Source of the DNA: Microbacteriaceae bacterium X2B
Lineage (GTDB): Bacteria > Actinomycetota > Actinomycetes > Actinomycetales > Microbacteriaceae
Direction: 5' to 3'
NCBI GenBank assembly: GCA_005502445.1
Contig: SCPB01000010.1
Location: 1 to 60,783 of the forward strand
Length of the DNA: 60,783 nt
Notes under the pieces: generated by a model
Databases searched by the model: none
Told to the model about the DNA's origin: nothing
The model's input: only the letters and a program-made list of their open reading frames with translations
Translations under genes and position numbers: made by a program
Part shown: positions 41,596 through 50,760 of the stretch, piece by piece
How positions within the stretch are numbered: the stretch's first letter is position 1
How the letters are laid out: each line of letters opens with the position of its first letter

Positions 41596-42278
41596 GCGCC
41601 GACCTCTTCCTTCTTCGTCTTCGCGTTGACGGCAGTGCCCGTCTTGTCCGCGGCCGTCTTCGCGTTGACGAAGGCGTCGTAGGCGCCCTTGATGAACACG
41701 ATGTCGTCGCTGACCAGCACGTCGTAGGCGTTGAGCTGGTCGGGGGTGATGACGTGGAGGTCGCGCAGGTTGCGGACGCTCTTGAGGTTGACCTCGTCGT
41801 CCCGCTCGATCACGACGAGCACGTTGCGTCCCGCGGTGAGCGACTGGATGACCGAGGCCGCGGCCTTCGTCGAGGGCACGTCGGTGCCGAACGACTCCAC
41901 GATGTGGAGGCGCTCGCCGCGCGCGCGGTCCGAGAGGGCGCCGAGCAGAGCCGCGGCGATCATCTTCTTGGGGGTGCGCTGCGCGTAATTGCGCGGCGTC
42001 GGCCCGTGCACGATGCCGCCGCCGGTCATCTGGGGTGCGCGGATCGAGCCCTGTCGAGCCCGACCGGTTCCCTTCTGCTTGAACGGCTTGCGGCCCGCAC
42101 CGGACACCTCGCCACGAGTCTTCGTGGAGTGGGTGCCCTGACGGGCGGCGGCAAGCTGAGCGACGACCACCTGGTGGAGGAGCGGAACGTTGGTCTGCAC
42201 GTCGAAGACGGCGGCGGGCAGGTCGACCGAACCGGTCTTCTTGCCGGCGGCGTCGAGGACATCGAGCGAGTTGGCCAT
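41592..42278 (-). CDS. rplD: 50S ribosomal protein L4
   Basis: 228 aa from the ATG at 42278: [40 protein letters not shown], and [20 protein letters not shown] form the conserved loop. The C-terminus has a Lys/Ala/Thr-rich tail of about 20 residues. In some bacteria L4 represses the S10 operon; whether it does so here is not shown. Confidence 0.98.
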   Translation of the reverse strand: MANSLDVLDAAGKKTGSVDLPAAVFDVQTNVPLLHQVVVAQLAAARQGTHSTKTRGEVSGAGRKPFKQKGTGRARQGSIRAPQMTGGGIVHGPTPRNYAQRTPKKMIAAALLGALSDRARGERLHIVESFGTDVPSTKAAASVIQSLTAGRNVLVVIERDDEVNLKSVRNLRDLHVITPDQLNAYDVLVSDDIVFIKGAYDAFVNAKTAADKTGTAVNAKTKKEEVGA

Positions 42279-42283
42279 GGCGA

Positions 42284-42934
42284 TTACGCTCCCTTCACGG
42301 CGTTGCGGACGAATACGAGGCGGCCACGAGCACCGGGCACGGCGCCCTTGACGAGCAGCAGGCCCTTCTCGAGGTCGACGGAGTGGACCGTGAGGTTCAT
42401 GACGGTGACGCGCTCGCCGCCCATGCGACCGGCCATGCGCATCCCCTTGAAGACGCGGCTGGGGGTCGAGGAGGCGCCGATCGAGCCGGGCTTGCGGTGG
42501 TTGCGGTGCGAACCGTGCGAGGCCGAGACGCCCTTGAAGTTGTGGCGCTTCATGACACCGGCGAAGCCCTTGCCCTTGCTCGTGCCGACCACGTCGACGA
42601 GCTGGCCCGCCTCGAAGATGTCGACAGCGAGCTCCTGACCCGGGGTGTACTCCGCGGCGTCGGCGGTGCGCACCTCGGTGAGGTGGCGACGCGGGGTCGA
42701 GCCGGCCTTCTCGAAGTGGCCGGTGAGCGGCTTGGTCACCTTGCGCGGGTCGATGGCGCCGTAGGCGATCTGCACGGCGGCGTAGCCGTCGACCTCGACC
42801 GTGCGCACCTGCGTCACGACGTTGGGCGCGATCTCCACGACGGTGACCGGAACGAGCTTGTTGTTCTCGTCCCACACCTGGGTCATGCCGAGCTTCGTGC
42901 CCAGCAGACCCTTGGTCGTCTTGGTAGCAGACAT
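42284..42934 (-). CDS. rplC: 50S ribosomal protein L3
   Basis: 216 aa: [40 protein letters not shown], and [20 protein letters not shown]. Complete. Eleven bases after rpsJ. Confidence 0.98.
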   Translation of the reverse strand: MSATKTTKGLLGTKLGMTQVWDENNKLVPVTVVEIAPNVVTQVRTVEVDGYAAVQIAYGAIDPRKVTKPLTGHFEKAGSTPRRHLTEVRTADAAEYTPGQELAVDIFEAGQLVDVVGTSKGKGFAGVMKRHNFKGVSASHGSHRNHRKPGSIGASSTPSRVFKGMRMAGRMGGERVTVMNLTVHSVDLEKGLLLVKGAVPGARGRLVFVRNAVKGA

Positions 42935-42945
42935 AGAGGGGTTCC

Positions 42946-43254
42946 TTAGAGCTTGATCTCGATGTTGACGTCGGCGGGCAGGTCGAGGCGCATGAGCGAG
43001 TCGACCGCCTTCGGCGTCGGGTCGATGATGTCGATGAGTCGCTTGTGCGTGCGCTTCTCGAAGTGCTCGCGGCTGTCTTTGTACTTGTGGGGCGACCGGA
43101 TCACGGCGATCACGTTCTTCTCCGTCGGCAGGGGCACAGGGCCGACGACGGTGGCGCCCGCACGGGTCACGGTGTCGACGATCTTGCGCGCCGATGCGTC
43201 GAGACCAGCGTGGTCGTACGACTTAAGCCGGATGCGGATCTTCTGTCCCGCCAT
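42946..43254 (-). CDS. rpsJ: 30S ribosomal protein S10
   Basis: 102 aa from the ATG at 43254: [40 protein letters not shown], and [20 protein letters not shown]. First gene of the S10 operon, with a long leader (43255-43600) and a predicted promoter at 43606-43634. Also acts in transcription antitermination as NusE. Confidence 0.98.
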   Translation of the reverse strand: MAGQKIRIRLKSYDHAGLDASARKIVDTVTRAGATVVGPVPLPTEKNVIAVIRSPHKYKDSREHFEKRTHKRLIDIIDPTPKAVDSLMRLDLPADVNIEIKL

Positions 43255-43664
43255 GCTCAACTCTCTTCCTTCTTGGACGTGATGAACCCTGAGGGGCACA
43301 TCTGCGCGGAGCGCTCTCGCTGTCGCACCACTGTTCTTCTGTCAAACATCGATCTGCTGCCGCAAGCCGCTGCCGGAATCGCTCCCGGTCACGGGGATCT
43401 CGCTGGGTTGGATCTCCGCTCGTCACCGACCCCCGCGCTCGGGCGTGTCGCCCTCGCCAGGCACAGAGTTATCCCCGGGCCGGTTGGTTGTCGATTTAAG
43501 TCGTGTTCTTCTGCCTGCGGCCTAGGCTCATCGCGATCCGCACCTGCGAGTCGCTCGTCCTATGCACTGCCTGGCAGTGAGCCGCGCGACGAAGCGCGGC
43601 GTGTGGAACTAGAAGAGTCTGCCACACCGCACAACGACCTGCAACCCGGGCGTGTCGCCCCTGA
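43255..43664 (-). promoter_or_regulatory. S10 operon leader and promoter region
   Basis: 410 bp without a convincing gene. If transcription starts near 43600, rpsJ has a leader of about 345 nt. The start of that leader holds two adjacent hairpins: GCCGCGC-N6-GCGCGGC (43581-43600) and CACTGC-CTG-GCAGTG (43565-43579). A TTGACA hexamer occurs again on the minus strand nearer rpsJ, without a clear -10. A short minus-strand frame (43223-43426) overlaps rpsJ and has no coding character. Confidence 0.5.
43606..43634 (-). promoter_or_regulatory. Predicted S10 operon promoter
   Basis: On the minus strand TTGTGC (43629-43634), 17 bp, then TAGTTC (43606-43611). The block GGCAGACTCTTCTAGTTCCA reads like the strong ribosomal promoters I remember from related actinobacteria. 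The first leader hairpin begins 5-6 bp downstream. Confidence 0.4.
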
Positions 43665-43913
43665 GTGGAGGCCATTTCCGGCCCGATCGGCGACAGCGCC
43701 CCGGTGCCGGTGTCGACGATCGCGCGCGAGCTCGGCGTGCCGCGCTCGTCGGTCTACCAGGTCGGGCGCGCCGTGAGGGCGGTAGTTCGCGGCATCGTCA
43801 GGCGAACGGCGATGCCGCAGATCGAGGCGACTTCGATCGTGACCCGCTTGCCCATCGTCCTGACCCCGGAAGATCGCAGCGTGGCCGTGGGTGAACTCAT
43901 AGCTTCCGAATGA
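43665..43913 (+). CDS. Small protein with helix-turn-helix-like motif
   Basis: 82 aa from a GTG at 43665. Third codon positions are almost all G or C until the last few codons, which supports coding. Residues 17-36 (STIARELGVPRSSVYQVGRA) look like a resolvase- or MarR-style helix-turn-helix. The remainder (LPIVLTPEDRSVAVGELIAS) is not recognised. No good ribosome binding site precedes the GTG. It lies 44 bp before the haem-b membrane gene and may regulate it, or it may be the remnant of a larger DNA-binding protein. Confidence 0.4.
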   Translation: MEAISGPIGDSAPVPVSTIARELGVPRSSVYQVGRAVRAVVRGIVRRTAMPQIEATSIVTRLPIVLTPEDRSVAVGELIASE

Positions 43914-43957
43914 GAGCATCGCAGGGTTCGACACCGCCGATGCCAACAGGAGACCCC

Positions 43958-44659
43958 ATGCTGCTGGGAACGAGATCATGGAGCACCGTCCTGCGACGAC
44001 ACCTCCTCACCGCTCTCATCGCGGCGGGCATCGGCTTCGGCGCATGGTCGCTGTACTCGACATGGAGCCCGGACATGAGACTCTGGAAGTCCCTCGGGGT
44101 TCCCGCCATCGGCCTGCTGTGGTTCGCGATCGTCGCCGGACCGCTTGCGCGCATCTGGCCGCGGCTGCTCCCGCTCGTTCCCTGGCGGCGCGAGGCGGGA
44201 ATCTGGTTCGCGGTCGTGAGCGCCGTCCACGGCTATCTGGTCTGGGACGGCTGGGCGCGCTGGGATGTCGCCGGTCTCCTGGGATACCAGTTCTCGCCCG
44301 AGACCGGCCTCTACCTCCGGGCTGAGCCCGGCTTCGGACTCGCGAACCTCCTCGGCCTGATGTCGCTCATGCTGGGGATCGCCCTCGCCGCGACCTCCTT
44401 CGATCGCGCGGTCGCCTTCGTGGGGGTCAGCTCGTGGAAATGGATGCACACCCTCGCCTACGCCGCGTTCTACCTGGTGGCCCTGCACGTCATCTACTTC
44501 GCCTTCATCCACTACTCGCCCTCGCCGATGAGGATGACGCTGTACGAGCCGAACCCTCTTCGGTACTACTACCTCGCACTGCTCGTCACCGCGGTCGGAG
44601 CGCAGGCCACGGCATTCGTGACGACCGTCTGGCGCAGGAGGAGCGTGGGAGCTCTCTGA
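43958..44659 (+). CDS. Ferric-reductase-like / MsrQ-like haem-b membrane protein
   Basis: 233 aa with about six helices, from the ATG at 43958, which follows AGGAGACCCC. His91 (SAVHGYLVW), His164 and His177 (MHTLAYAAFYLVALHVIYF) lie in helices; the 13-residue spacing of the last pair matches the haem ligands of the MsrQ/YedZ branch of ferric-reductase-like proteins. It probably passes electrons across the membrane from the flavoprotein encoded at 45330. No MsrP-type molybdopterin partner is present, so methionine-sulfoxide repair is not implied. Confidence 0.75.
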   Translation: MLLGTRSWSTVLRRHLLTALIAAGIGFGAWSLYSTWSPDMRLWKSLGVPAIGLLWFAIVAGPLARIWPRLLPLVPWRREAGIWFAVVSAVHGYLVWDGWARWDVAGLLGYQFSPETGLYLRAEPGFGLANLLGLMSLMLGIALAATSFDRAVAFVGVSSWKWMHTLAYAAFYLVALHVIYFAFIHYSPSPMRMTLYEPNPLRYYYLALLVTAVGAQATAFVTTVWRRRSVGAL

Positions 44660-44699
44660 TGCACGCGAATCCGGTAGAGCCAGCCATGGAGATGACACG

Positions 44700-45266
44700 G
44701 TGAACACCTTCTGGAGCAGAATCCGACTGATCGTGATCGGGGTGAGCCTCGTCATACCGATGGCGCTGCTCACGACCGTCCTGGTGGCCGCGGAGAATCA
44801 GGTGACGGCAGCGGCTGTGGATGCGAGCCAGCAGACGCCGCCCCCCGCCGGCGAGTACGCGCAGACCTTCGCCATGACGATCTTCGAGCAGGATCGCACG
44901 ATCCGTCTGTGGCTGGTCGATCTCGACACCGCGCCGTACTTCCGGCAGACCGTCGAAACCGGCGGCAGCACCGTCTCCGACCAGATCTACCGCTTCGACG
45001 AGCGGACCCTCTACACCGCCGGCAGCACCGCGGCAGAGAGCTCGACCTGGACCAGCATCGCACCGGTCGAGCCCCAGGATCTCGCGCTCTCCGACCTGAC
45101 CACCGGGCCGGCCGCCTGGGCCGCGGAGTTCGGTCCGGGTGAGCAGGAGATTCCTGTCGGTCAGGGAACCACCGTGCGCGTCGTCATCGACAGCGTCGAC
45201 GAGCCCATCGATCCGACGGTGTTCCAGGTGCCGCCGGGCGCCACCGTGACGCCGGCCCAACCCTGA
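44700..45266 (+). CDS. Membrane-anchored extracytoplasmic protein of unknown function
   Basis: 188 aa, GTG start at 44700 after GGAGATGACAC. One hydrophobic segment (residues 9-31, IRLIVIGVSLVIPMALLTTV) serves as signal anchor; the rest is a soluble acidic domain rich in Thr, Ser and Asp (residues 40-188) without Cys, CxxCH haem sites or recognised cofactor motifs. It lies between the haem-b and flavoprotein genes, so it may be an outer-face electron acceptor partner or assembly factor. I do not recognise the family. Confidence 0.65.
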   Translation: MNTFWSRIRLIVIGVSLVIPMALLTTVLVAAENQVTAAAVDASQQTPPPAGEYAQTFAMTIFEQDRTIRLWLVDLDTAPYFRQTVETGGSTVSDQIYRFDERTLYTAGSTAAESSTWTSIAPVEPQDLALSDLTTGPAAWAAEFGPGEQEIPVGQGTTVRVVIDSVDEPIDPTVFQVPPGATVTPAQP

Positions 45267-45276
45267 GAAAGGCACC

Positions 45277-45330
45277 ATGAGAGATCAGACGCACGGCGCG
45301 AGCGAGAGCGCAGCCGCGAGGAGATCGTGA
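45277..45330 (+). CDS. 17-codon mini-ORF coupled to the flavoprotein gene
   Basis: ATG at 45277 is preceded by GAAAGG and reads MRDQTHGASESAAARRS, then TGA at 45328-45330. The stop shares its last base with the ATG of the flavoprotein gene (TGATG), and the flavoprotein ribosome binding site GAGGAG lies inside it. It may be a leader peptide for translational coupling rather than a functional protein. Confidence 0.3.
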   Translation: MRDQTHGASESAAARRS

Positions 45331-46019
45331 TGGGCCTCCGCCATCCCCCGGCGACGATCGTCAGCCGGCGACGGATCGCCGAAGACGTCATCGAGGTGTC
45401 GGTGACCCGCCCCGCTTCCTTCGCCTTCAGCGCCGGGCAGTATCTGCAGATCGGTGTGGCCGGTCTCCATGGCCGTGATCCTCGCGGGAAGTCGCGCGTG
45501 TTCTCGATCTCGTCCTCGCCCAACGACACCGAGACGCTGACCTTCGCGTTCCGCCGCTCGGGAAGCGGATTCAAGCGGACGCTGGAGCAGCTTCCGCTGG
45601 GGGCTCCCGTCCGGCTCTCAGGACCGTACGGCCATGTCACGCTGACTCACGGTTCACGGCGCCCGCGCATCCTGCTCGCCAGCGGCATCGGGATCACCCC
45701 GCACCTGAGCATGCTCCGGTTCGCGGCCGAGGAGAGCCTGAGCATCCCCCTCACCCTGCTCTACGTGGTCGCGGCGCGCGAGCGTGCCGCCTACCTCGAT
45801 GAGCTCGAAGAGTGCGCCCGAGCGAACGGGTCGATGGCGTTCCATCTGCGAACCGGGATGCTCTCCGCCCAGGACCTGTCACGGGCTCGCGATGAGCATC
45901 CGGATGCTCTCTGGTATCTCAGCGGATCGCCGGGGCGAGTGCTGCAGTCCCTGACCGCTCTGCGCAGAATCGGTGTTCGCGACGACGATCTGGTGACCGA
46001 GGAGTTCGTCGGGTACTGA
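45330..46019 (+). CDS. FAD/NAD(P)H oxidoreductase (ferredoxin-reductase fold)
   Basis: 229 aa from the ATG at 45330 (GTG at 45327 is the alternative). FAD-binding motif RVFSISSSPND, then GPYGHVTL; NAD(P)-binding LLASGIGITPHLSM, and the end motif LVTEEFVGY, all typical of ferredoxin-NADP reductase-like enzymes. It has no iron-sulfur domain and no membrane helix. As the cytosolic electron donor it is a fitting partner for the haem-b membrane protein encoded upstream. Ends at a shared terminator with tuf. Confidence 0.82.
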   Translation: MGLRHPPATIVSRRRIAEDVIEVSVTRPASFAFSAGQYLQIGVAGLHGRDPRGKSRVFSISSSPNDTETLTFAFRRSGSGFKRTLEQLPLGAPVRLSGPYGHVTLTHGSRRPRILLASGIGITPHLSMLRFAAEESLSIPLTLLYVVAARERAAYLDELEECARANGSMAFHLRTGMLSAQDLSRARDEHPDALWYLSGSPGRVLQSLTALRRIGVRDDDLVTEEFVGY

Positions 46020-46033
46020 ACCTCGCGCCGACG

Positions 46034-46073
46034 ATGAAGCGGGGACCGGCTCGAGAGCCGGCCCCCGCTTCAT
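46034..46073. terminator. Bidirectional terminator between the redox cassette and tuf
   Basis: ATGAAGCGGGG-a-CCGGCTC pairs with GAGCCGG-c-CCCCGCTTCAT: an 18-bp stem with one internal mismatch and a 2-nt nominal loop. It ends both the plus-strand cassette and the minus-strand tuf transcript. Confidence 0.8.
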
Positions 46074-46089
46074 GCGGATGACGCAGTGA

Positions 46090-47283
<1,194 letters not shown>

Positions 47284-47312
47284 TGTGGGTCCTCCTCAGG
47301 ACTCGTGTGCAA

Positions 47313-47333
47313 GCATCCGATGGTTTCGGATGC
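47313..47333 (-). promoter_or_regulatory. Hairpin upstream of tuf
   Basis: GCATCCGA-TGGTT-TCGGATGC, an 8-bp stem, 30 bp before the tuf start. A second small stem GGCTC-N3-GAGCC (47365-47377) lies nearer fusA. Probable intercistronic processing or translation-control elements. Confidence 0.4.
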
Positions 47334-47393
47334 GTTGCGGTTTGGTGTGTGTTTATCGTAGCGAGGCTCGGTGAGCCCCGCCGAGGCGAGTGG

Positions 47394-49508
47394 CTACTCG
47401 CCCTTGCTCTTCTGGACGATCTCGTCGGCGACGGCCTTCGGGACCTCGGAGTAGCTGTCGAACGACATCGAGTAGACGGCGCGCCCGGAGGTCTTCGACC
47501 GCAGGTCGCCGACGTAGCCGAACATCTCCGACAGCGGCACGAGGGCACGCACGACCTTCACACCCGTCGCGTCCTCCATCGACTGGATCTGACCGCGGCG
47601 GGAGTTCAGGTCGCCGATGACGTCGCCCATGTACTCCTCGGGGGTGCGCACCTCGACCGCCATGAGCGGCTCGAGGAGCACGGGGTTCGCCTTGCGCGCG
47701 GCCTCCTTGTAGGCCATCGAGCCGGCGATCTTGAACGCCATCTCCGAGGAGTCGACGTCGTGCGCTGCACCGTCGAGGAGCGTCGCCTTGACGCCCACCG
47801 TCGGGAAGCCGGCGAGAACGCCGACCTGCATCGCGTCCTGGATGCCCGCGTCGACCGAGGGGATGTACTCGCGCGGAACGCGGCCACCGGAGACGGAGTT
47901 GACGAACTCGTAGCTCGTCTCGGGCGTGACCTCCATCGGCTCGAGCGCGATCTGCACCTTCGCGAACTGACCCGACCCACCGGTCTGCTTCTTGTGGGTG
48001 TAGTCGTACTTCTCGATGGTCTTCTTGATCGTCTCGCGGTAGGCCACCTGGGGCTTGCCGACGTTCGCCTCGACGTTGAACTCGCGCTTCATGCGGTCGA
48101 CGAGGATGTCGAGGTGCAGCTCGCCCATGCCCTTGATGACGGTCTGACCCGTCTCCTGGTTCTGCTCGGTGCGGAAGGTCGGATCCTCCTCGGCGAGCTT
48201 CTGGATGGCCGTGCCCAGCTTCTCCTGGTCGGCCTTCGTCTTCGGCTCGATCGCGACCTCGATCACGGGCTCGGGGAAGGTCATCGACTCGAGGACGACC
48301 TGGTGCTGCGGGTCGCACAGGGTGTCGCCCGTGGTCGTGTCCTTCAGTCCGATGACGGCGTAGATGTGGCCGGCGGTGACCGAGTCGACCGGGTTCTCCT
48401 TGTTGGCGTGCATCTGGAAGATCTTCCCGATGCGCTCCTTCTTGCCCTTGGTCGAGTTGATGATCTGGGCCCCCGAGTCGATCGACCCCGAGTACACGCG
48501 CACGTAGGTGAGGCGACCGAAGAAGGGGTGCACCGCGACCTTGAACGCGAGCGCCGCGAAGGGCTCCTTCGCATCGGGCCGGCGGATGATCTCCTTCTCC
48601 TCGTCGCGCGGGTCGTGCGCCACCGTGGCCGGCACGTCGAGCGGGCTCGGGAGGTAGTCGACGACCGCGTCGAGCATCGGCTGCACGCCGCGGTTCTTGA
48701 ACGCGGAGCCGCAGAGCACCGGATAGATCTCGGAGGCGACCGTCATCTTGCGGATCGCGCCCTTGATCTCGGCGACCGTGAGCTCCTCGCCGCCGAAGAA
48801 CTTCTCGAGCAGTGCGTCGTCGGACTCGGCGACGGTCTCGAGGAGCGCCTGGCGGTACTCGTTCGCCTTCTCGACGAGGTCGGCCGGGATCTCCTCGATC
48901 TCGTACTTCGCGCCCATCTCGACGTCGCCCTTGGCGTCGCCGCGCCAGGTCAGCGCGCGCATCTCGACGAGGTCGACGACGCCCTCGAAGGTGCTCTCGA
49001 AGCCGATCGGCAGCTGGATCACGAGGGGCTTGGCGCCGAGGCGCTTGATGATCGTGTCGACGGTGAAGTAGAAGTCGGCACCGAGCTTGTCCATCTTGTT
49101 GACGAAGCAGATGCGCGGCACGTCGTACTTGTCGGCCTGACGCCAGACGGTCTCGGACTGGGGCTCGACGCCCTCCTTGCCGTCGAAGACGGCGACCGCG
49201 CCGTCGAGCACGCGCAGCGAGCGCTCGACCTCGACGGTGAAGTCGACGTGGCCGGGGGTGTCGATGATGTTGATCTGGTGCTTGTTCCAGAAGCACGTCG
49301 TCGCGGCGGACGTGATGGTGATGCCGCGCTCCTGCTCCTGCGCCATCCAGTCCATCGTCGCGGCGCCGTCGTGCACTTCGCCGATCTTGTGCGTGATGCC
49401 CGTGTAGAACAGGATGCGCTCGGTCGTGGTGGTCTTGCCGGCATCGATGTGCGCCATGATGCCGATGTTGCGGACCTTGTTCAGGTCGGTGAGCACGTCC
49501 TGTGCCAC
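47394..49508 (-). CDS. fusA: Elongation factor G
   Basis: 704-aa translocase. GTPase motifs [34 protein letters not shown] and NKMDKLGAD; domain IV and V blocks [20 protein letters not shown] and [23 protein letters not shown] start at 49508. Separated from rpsG by 134 bp holding two strong hairpins. Confidence 0.99.
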   Translation of the reverse strand: MAQDVLTDLNKVRNIGIMAHIDAGKTTTTERILFYTGITHKIGEVHDGAATMDWMAQEQERGITITSAATTCFWNKHQINIIDTPGHVDFTVEVERSLRVLDGAVAVFDGKEGVEPQSETVWRQADKYDVPRICFVNKMDKLGADFYFTVDTIIKRLGAKPLVIQLPIGFESTFEGVVDLVEMRALTWRGDAKGDVEMGAKYEIEEIPADLVEKANEYRQALLETVAESDDALLEKFFGGEELTVAEIKGAIRKMTVASEIYPVLCGSAFKNRGVQPMLDAVVDYLPSPLDVPATVAHDPRDEEKEIIRRPDAKEPFAALAFKVAVHPFFGRLTYVRVYSGSIDSGAQIINSTKGKKERIGKIFQMHANKENPVDSVTAGHIYAVIGLKDTTTGDTLCDPQHQVVLESMTFPEPVIEVAIEPKTKADQEKLGTAIQKLAEEDPTFRTEQNQETGQTVIKGMGELHLDILVDRMKREFNVEANVGKPQVAYRETIKKTIEKYDYTHKKQTGGSGQFAKVQIALEPMEVTPETSYEFVNSVSGGRVPREYIPSVDAGIQDAMQVGVLAGFPTVGVKATLLDGAAHDVDSSEMAFKIAGSMAYKEAARKANPVLLEPLMAVEVRTPEEYMGDVIGDLNSRRGQIQSMEDATGVKVVRALVPLSEMFGYVGDLRSKTSGRAVYSMSFDSYSEVPKAVADEIVQKSKGE

Positions 49509-49590
49509 AGGGGGTTCCTTACGTTCGGTTTTTCGTCAATGTGATGGCTTTAGATCGTGTCGGCCCGGGACGGGCCTCCACCCGGGCTTC

Positions 49591-49618
49591 GCAGCGGGGC
49601 CAGAAATGGCCCCGCTGC
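49591..49618 (-). promoter_or_regulatory. Second hairpin in the rpsG-fusA spacer
   Basis: GCAGCGGGGCC-N6-GGCCCCGCTGC, 11-bp perfect stem, flanked by further complementary arms CCCGGGC (49581-49587) and GCCCGGG (49626-49632). No U-tract follows. Attenuator or stability element before fusA. Confidence 0.6.
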
Positions 49619-49630
49619 GCGCTCAGCCCG

Positions 49631-49667
49631 GGCGTTCGCTCACTACCAGCGGTAGTGAGCGAACGCC
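49631..49667 (-). promoter_or_regulatory. 17-bp perfect hairpin embedded in the end of rpsG
   Basis: GGCGTTCGCTCACTACC and its exact complement flank a 3-nt loop. The 5' arm on the mRNA encodes the last residues of S7 (AFAHY), the stop codon lies in the 3' arm, and the stem continues into the untranslated spacer. Confidence 0.8.
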
Positions 49668-50113
49668 TTGTTGCTCTCGGCCATCTTGTGCGTGTCCTCA
49701 CGTCGCTTCACCGCGGCACCGAGGCCGTTCGAGGCGTCGAGGATCTCGTTCATGAGGCGCTCGGTCATCGTCTTCTCGCGACGAGCCTTGGCGTAGCTGG
49801 TCAGCCAGCGCAGCGCGAGCGTGTTCGCGCGGTGCGGCTTGACCTCGACGGGCACCTGGTAGGTCGAGCCGCCGACGCGGCGCGAGCGGACCTCGAGCGT
49901 GGGGCGCACATTGTCGAGCGCCTTCTTCAGGGTGACCACGGCATCCTGGCCGTTCTTGGCGGCGACGCCCTCGAGCGCGCCGTAGACGATGCGCTCGGCG
50001 AGGCCCTTCTTGCCGTCGAGCAGGATCTTGTTGACGAGCTGGCTGACGATCGGGGCGCCGTAGACGGGGTCTGCGACGACGGGGCGCTTGGGCGCCGGTC
50101 CTTTACGAGGCAT
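49643..50113 (-). CDS. rpsG: 30S ribosomal protein S7
   Basis: 156 aa from the ATG at 50113: [60 protein letters not shown] and the C-terminal [13 protein letters not shown]. The start overlaps the rpsL stop (TAATG). The last codons form one arm of a perfect hairpin (49631-49667). Confidence 0.99.
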   Translation of the reverse strand: MPRKGPAPKRPVVADPVYGAPIVSQLVNKILLDGKKGLAERIVYGALEGVAAKNGQDAVVTLKKALDNVRPTLEVRSRRVGGSTYQVPVEVKPHRANTLALRWLTSYAKARREKTMTERLMNEILDASNGLGAAVKRREDTHKMAESNKAFAHYRW

Positions 50114-50487
50114 TACTTCTTGTCCATCTTCGCTCCGTAGCGGCTGCGCGCTTGCTTCCGGTTCTTGACCGCCTGGGTGTCGAGCGCGCCGCGCACGATC
50201 TTGTAGCGAACGCCGGGGAGGTCTTTCACACGACCGCCGCGGACGAGCACCATCGAGTGCTCCTGCAGGTTGTGGCCCTCGCCGGGGATGTAGGCGGTGA
50301 CCTCGGTGCCGTTCGAGAGCTTCACGCGAGCCACCTTGCGGAGGGCGGAGTTCGGCTTCTTGGGCGTGGTCGTGTATACGCGAGTGCACACGCCGCGCTG
50401 CTGCGGATTGGCCTTCAGGGCGGGCGCCTTGGTCTTGACGACCTTCGGCGTGCGACCCTTGCGGACCAGCTGCTGAATGGTGGGCAA
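50113..50487 (-). CDS. rpsL: 30S ribosomal protein S12
   Basis: 124 aa from a TTG at 50487, chosen because CCAAGGAGCAACT lies directly upstream and the protein [14 protein letters not shown] fits. Decoding-centre block [20 protein letters not shown] and [20 protein letters not shown] are present; Lys at the streptomycin-sensitive position in TPKKPN. First gene of the str operon. Confidence 0.98.
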   Translation of the reverse strand: MPTIQQLVRKGRTPKVVKTKAPALKANPQQRGVCTRVYTTTPKKPNSALRKVARVKLSNGTEVTAYIPGEGHNLQEHSMVLVRGGRVKDLPGVRYKIVRGALDTQAVKNRKQARSRYGAKMDKK

Positions 50488-50760
50488 AGTTGCTCCTTGG
50501 AAATGCTGCACGGTGACAGCGGTTGCGGTTTGGTCATCCCCGTCGCGCCGAAGCGGCGACGGGCTCACGCGAAATCCGACGGCGGCGCGGCGGCCGGTGG
50601 CGGATATGCCGTGGGGGTGTGCGGAGGTCGCGTCGCGACCTCATTCAGTGACCCTCGAGCGGATGCTCCCACCCGCGCTCGCGGCGCCGCTCTCGCGGCA
50701 CAGCACAAGCGCGCGCGAATGCACACACGCGATCAAGAATAGACCGGCCGCGGGCAGGGG
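50488..50760 (-). promoter_or_regulatory. str operon upstream region
   Basis: 273 bp between the type IV pilus locus and rpsL. It contains the hairpin CCCGTCGC-N9-GCGACGGG (50539-50563) in the presumed leader, and the near-palindrome GAGGTCGCG-T-CGCGACCTC (50624-50642) further up. I could not pick a convincing -35/-10 pair. Confidence 0.4.

Noticed and set aside
43560-43979. 139-codon minus-strand frame opposite the HTH-like ORF and the start of the haem-b gene
   Set aside because: It overlaps the predicted S10 promoter and reads as the complement of better plus-strand frames; no family features.
43958-46019. The redox cassette as an MsrPQ methionine-sulfoxide repair system
   Set aside because: The membrane protein has MsrQ-like histidines, but no molybdopterin MsrP is present, and the dedicated flavin reductase is not part of MsrPQ.
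47307-49544. 745-codon plus-strand frame opposite fusA
   Set aside because: Exact antisense of the well-conserved fusA gene; composition is that of mirrored high-GC coding DNA.
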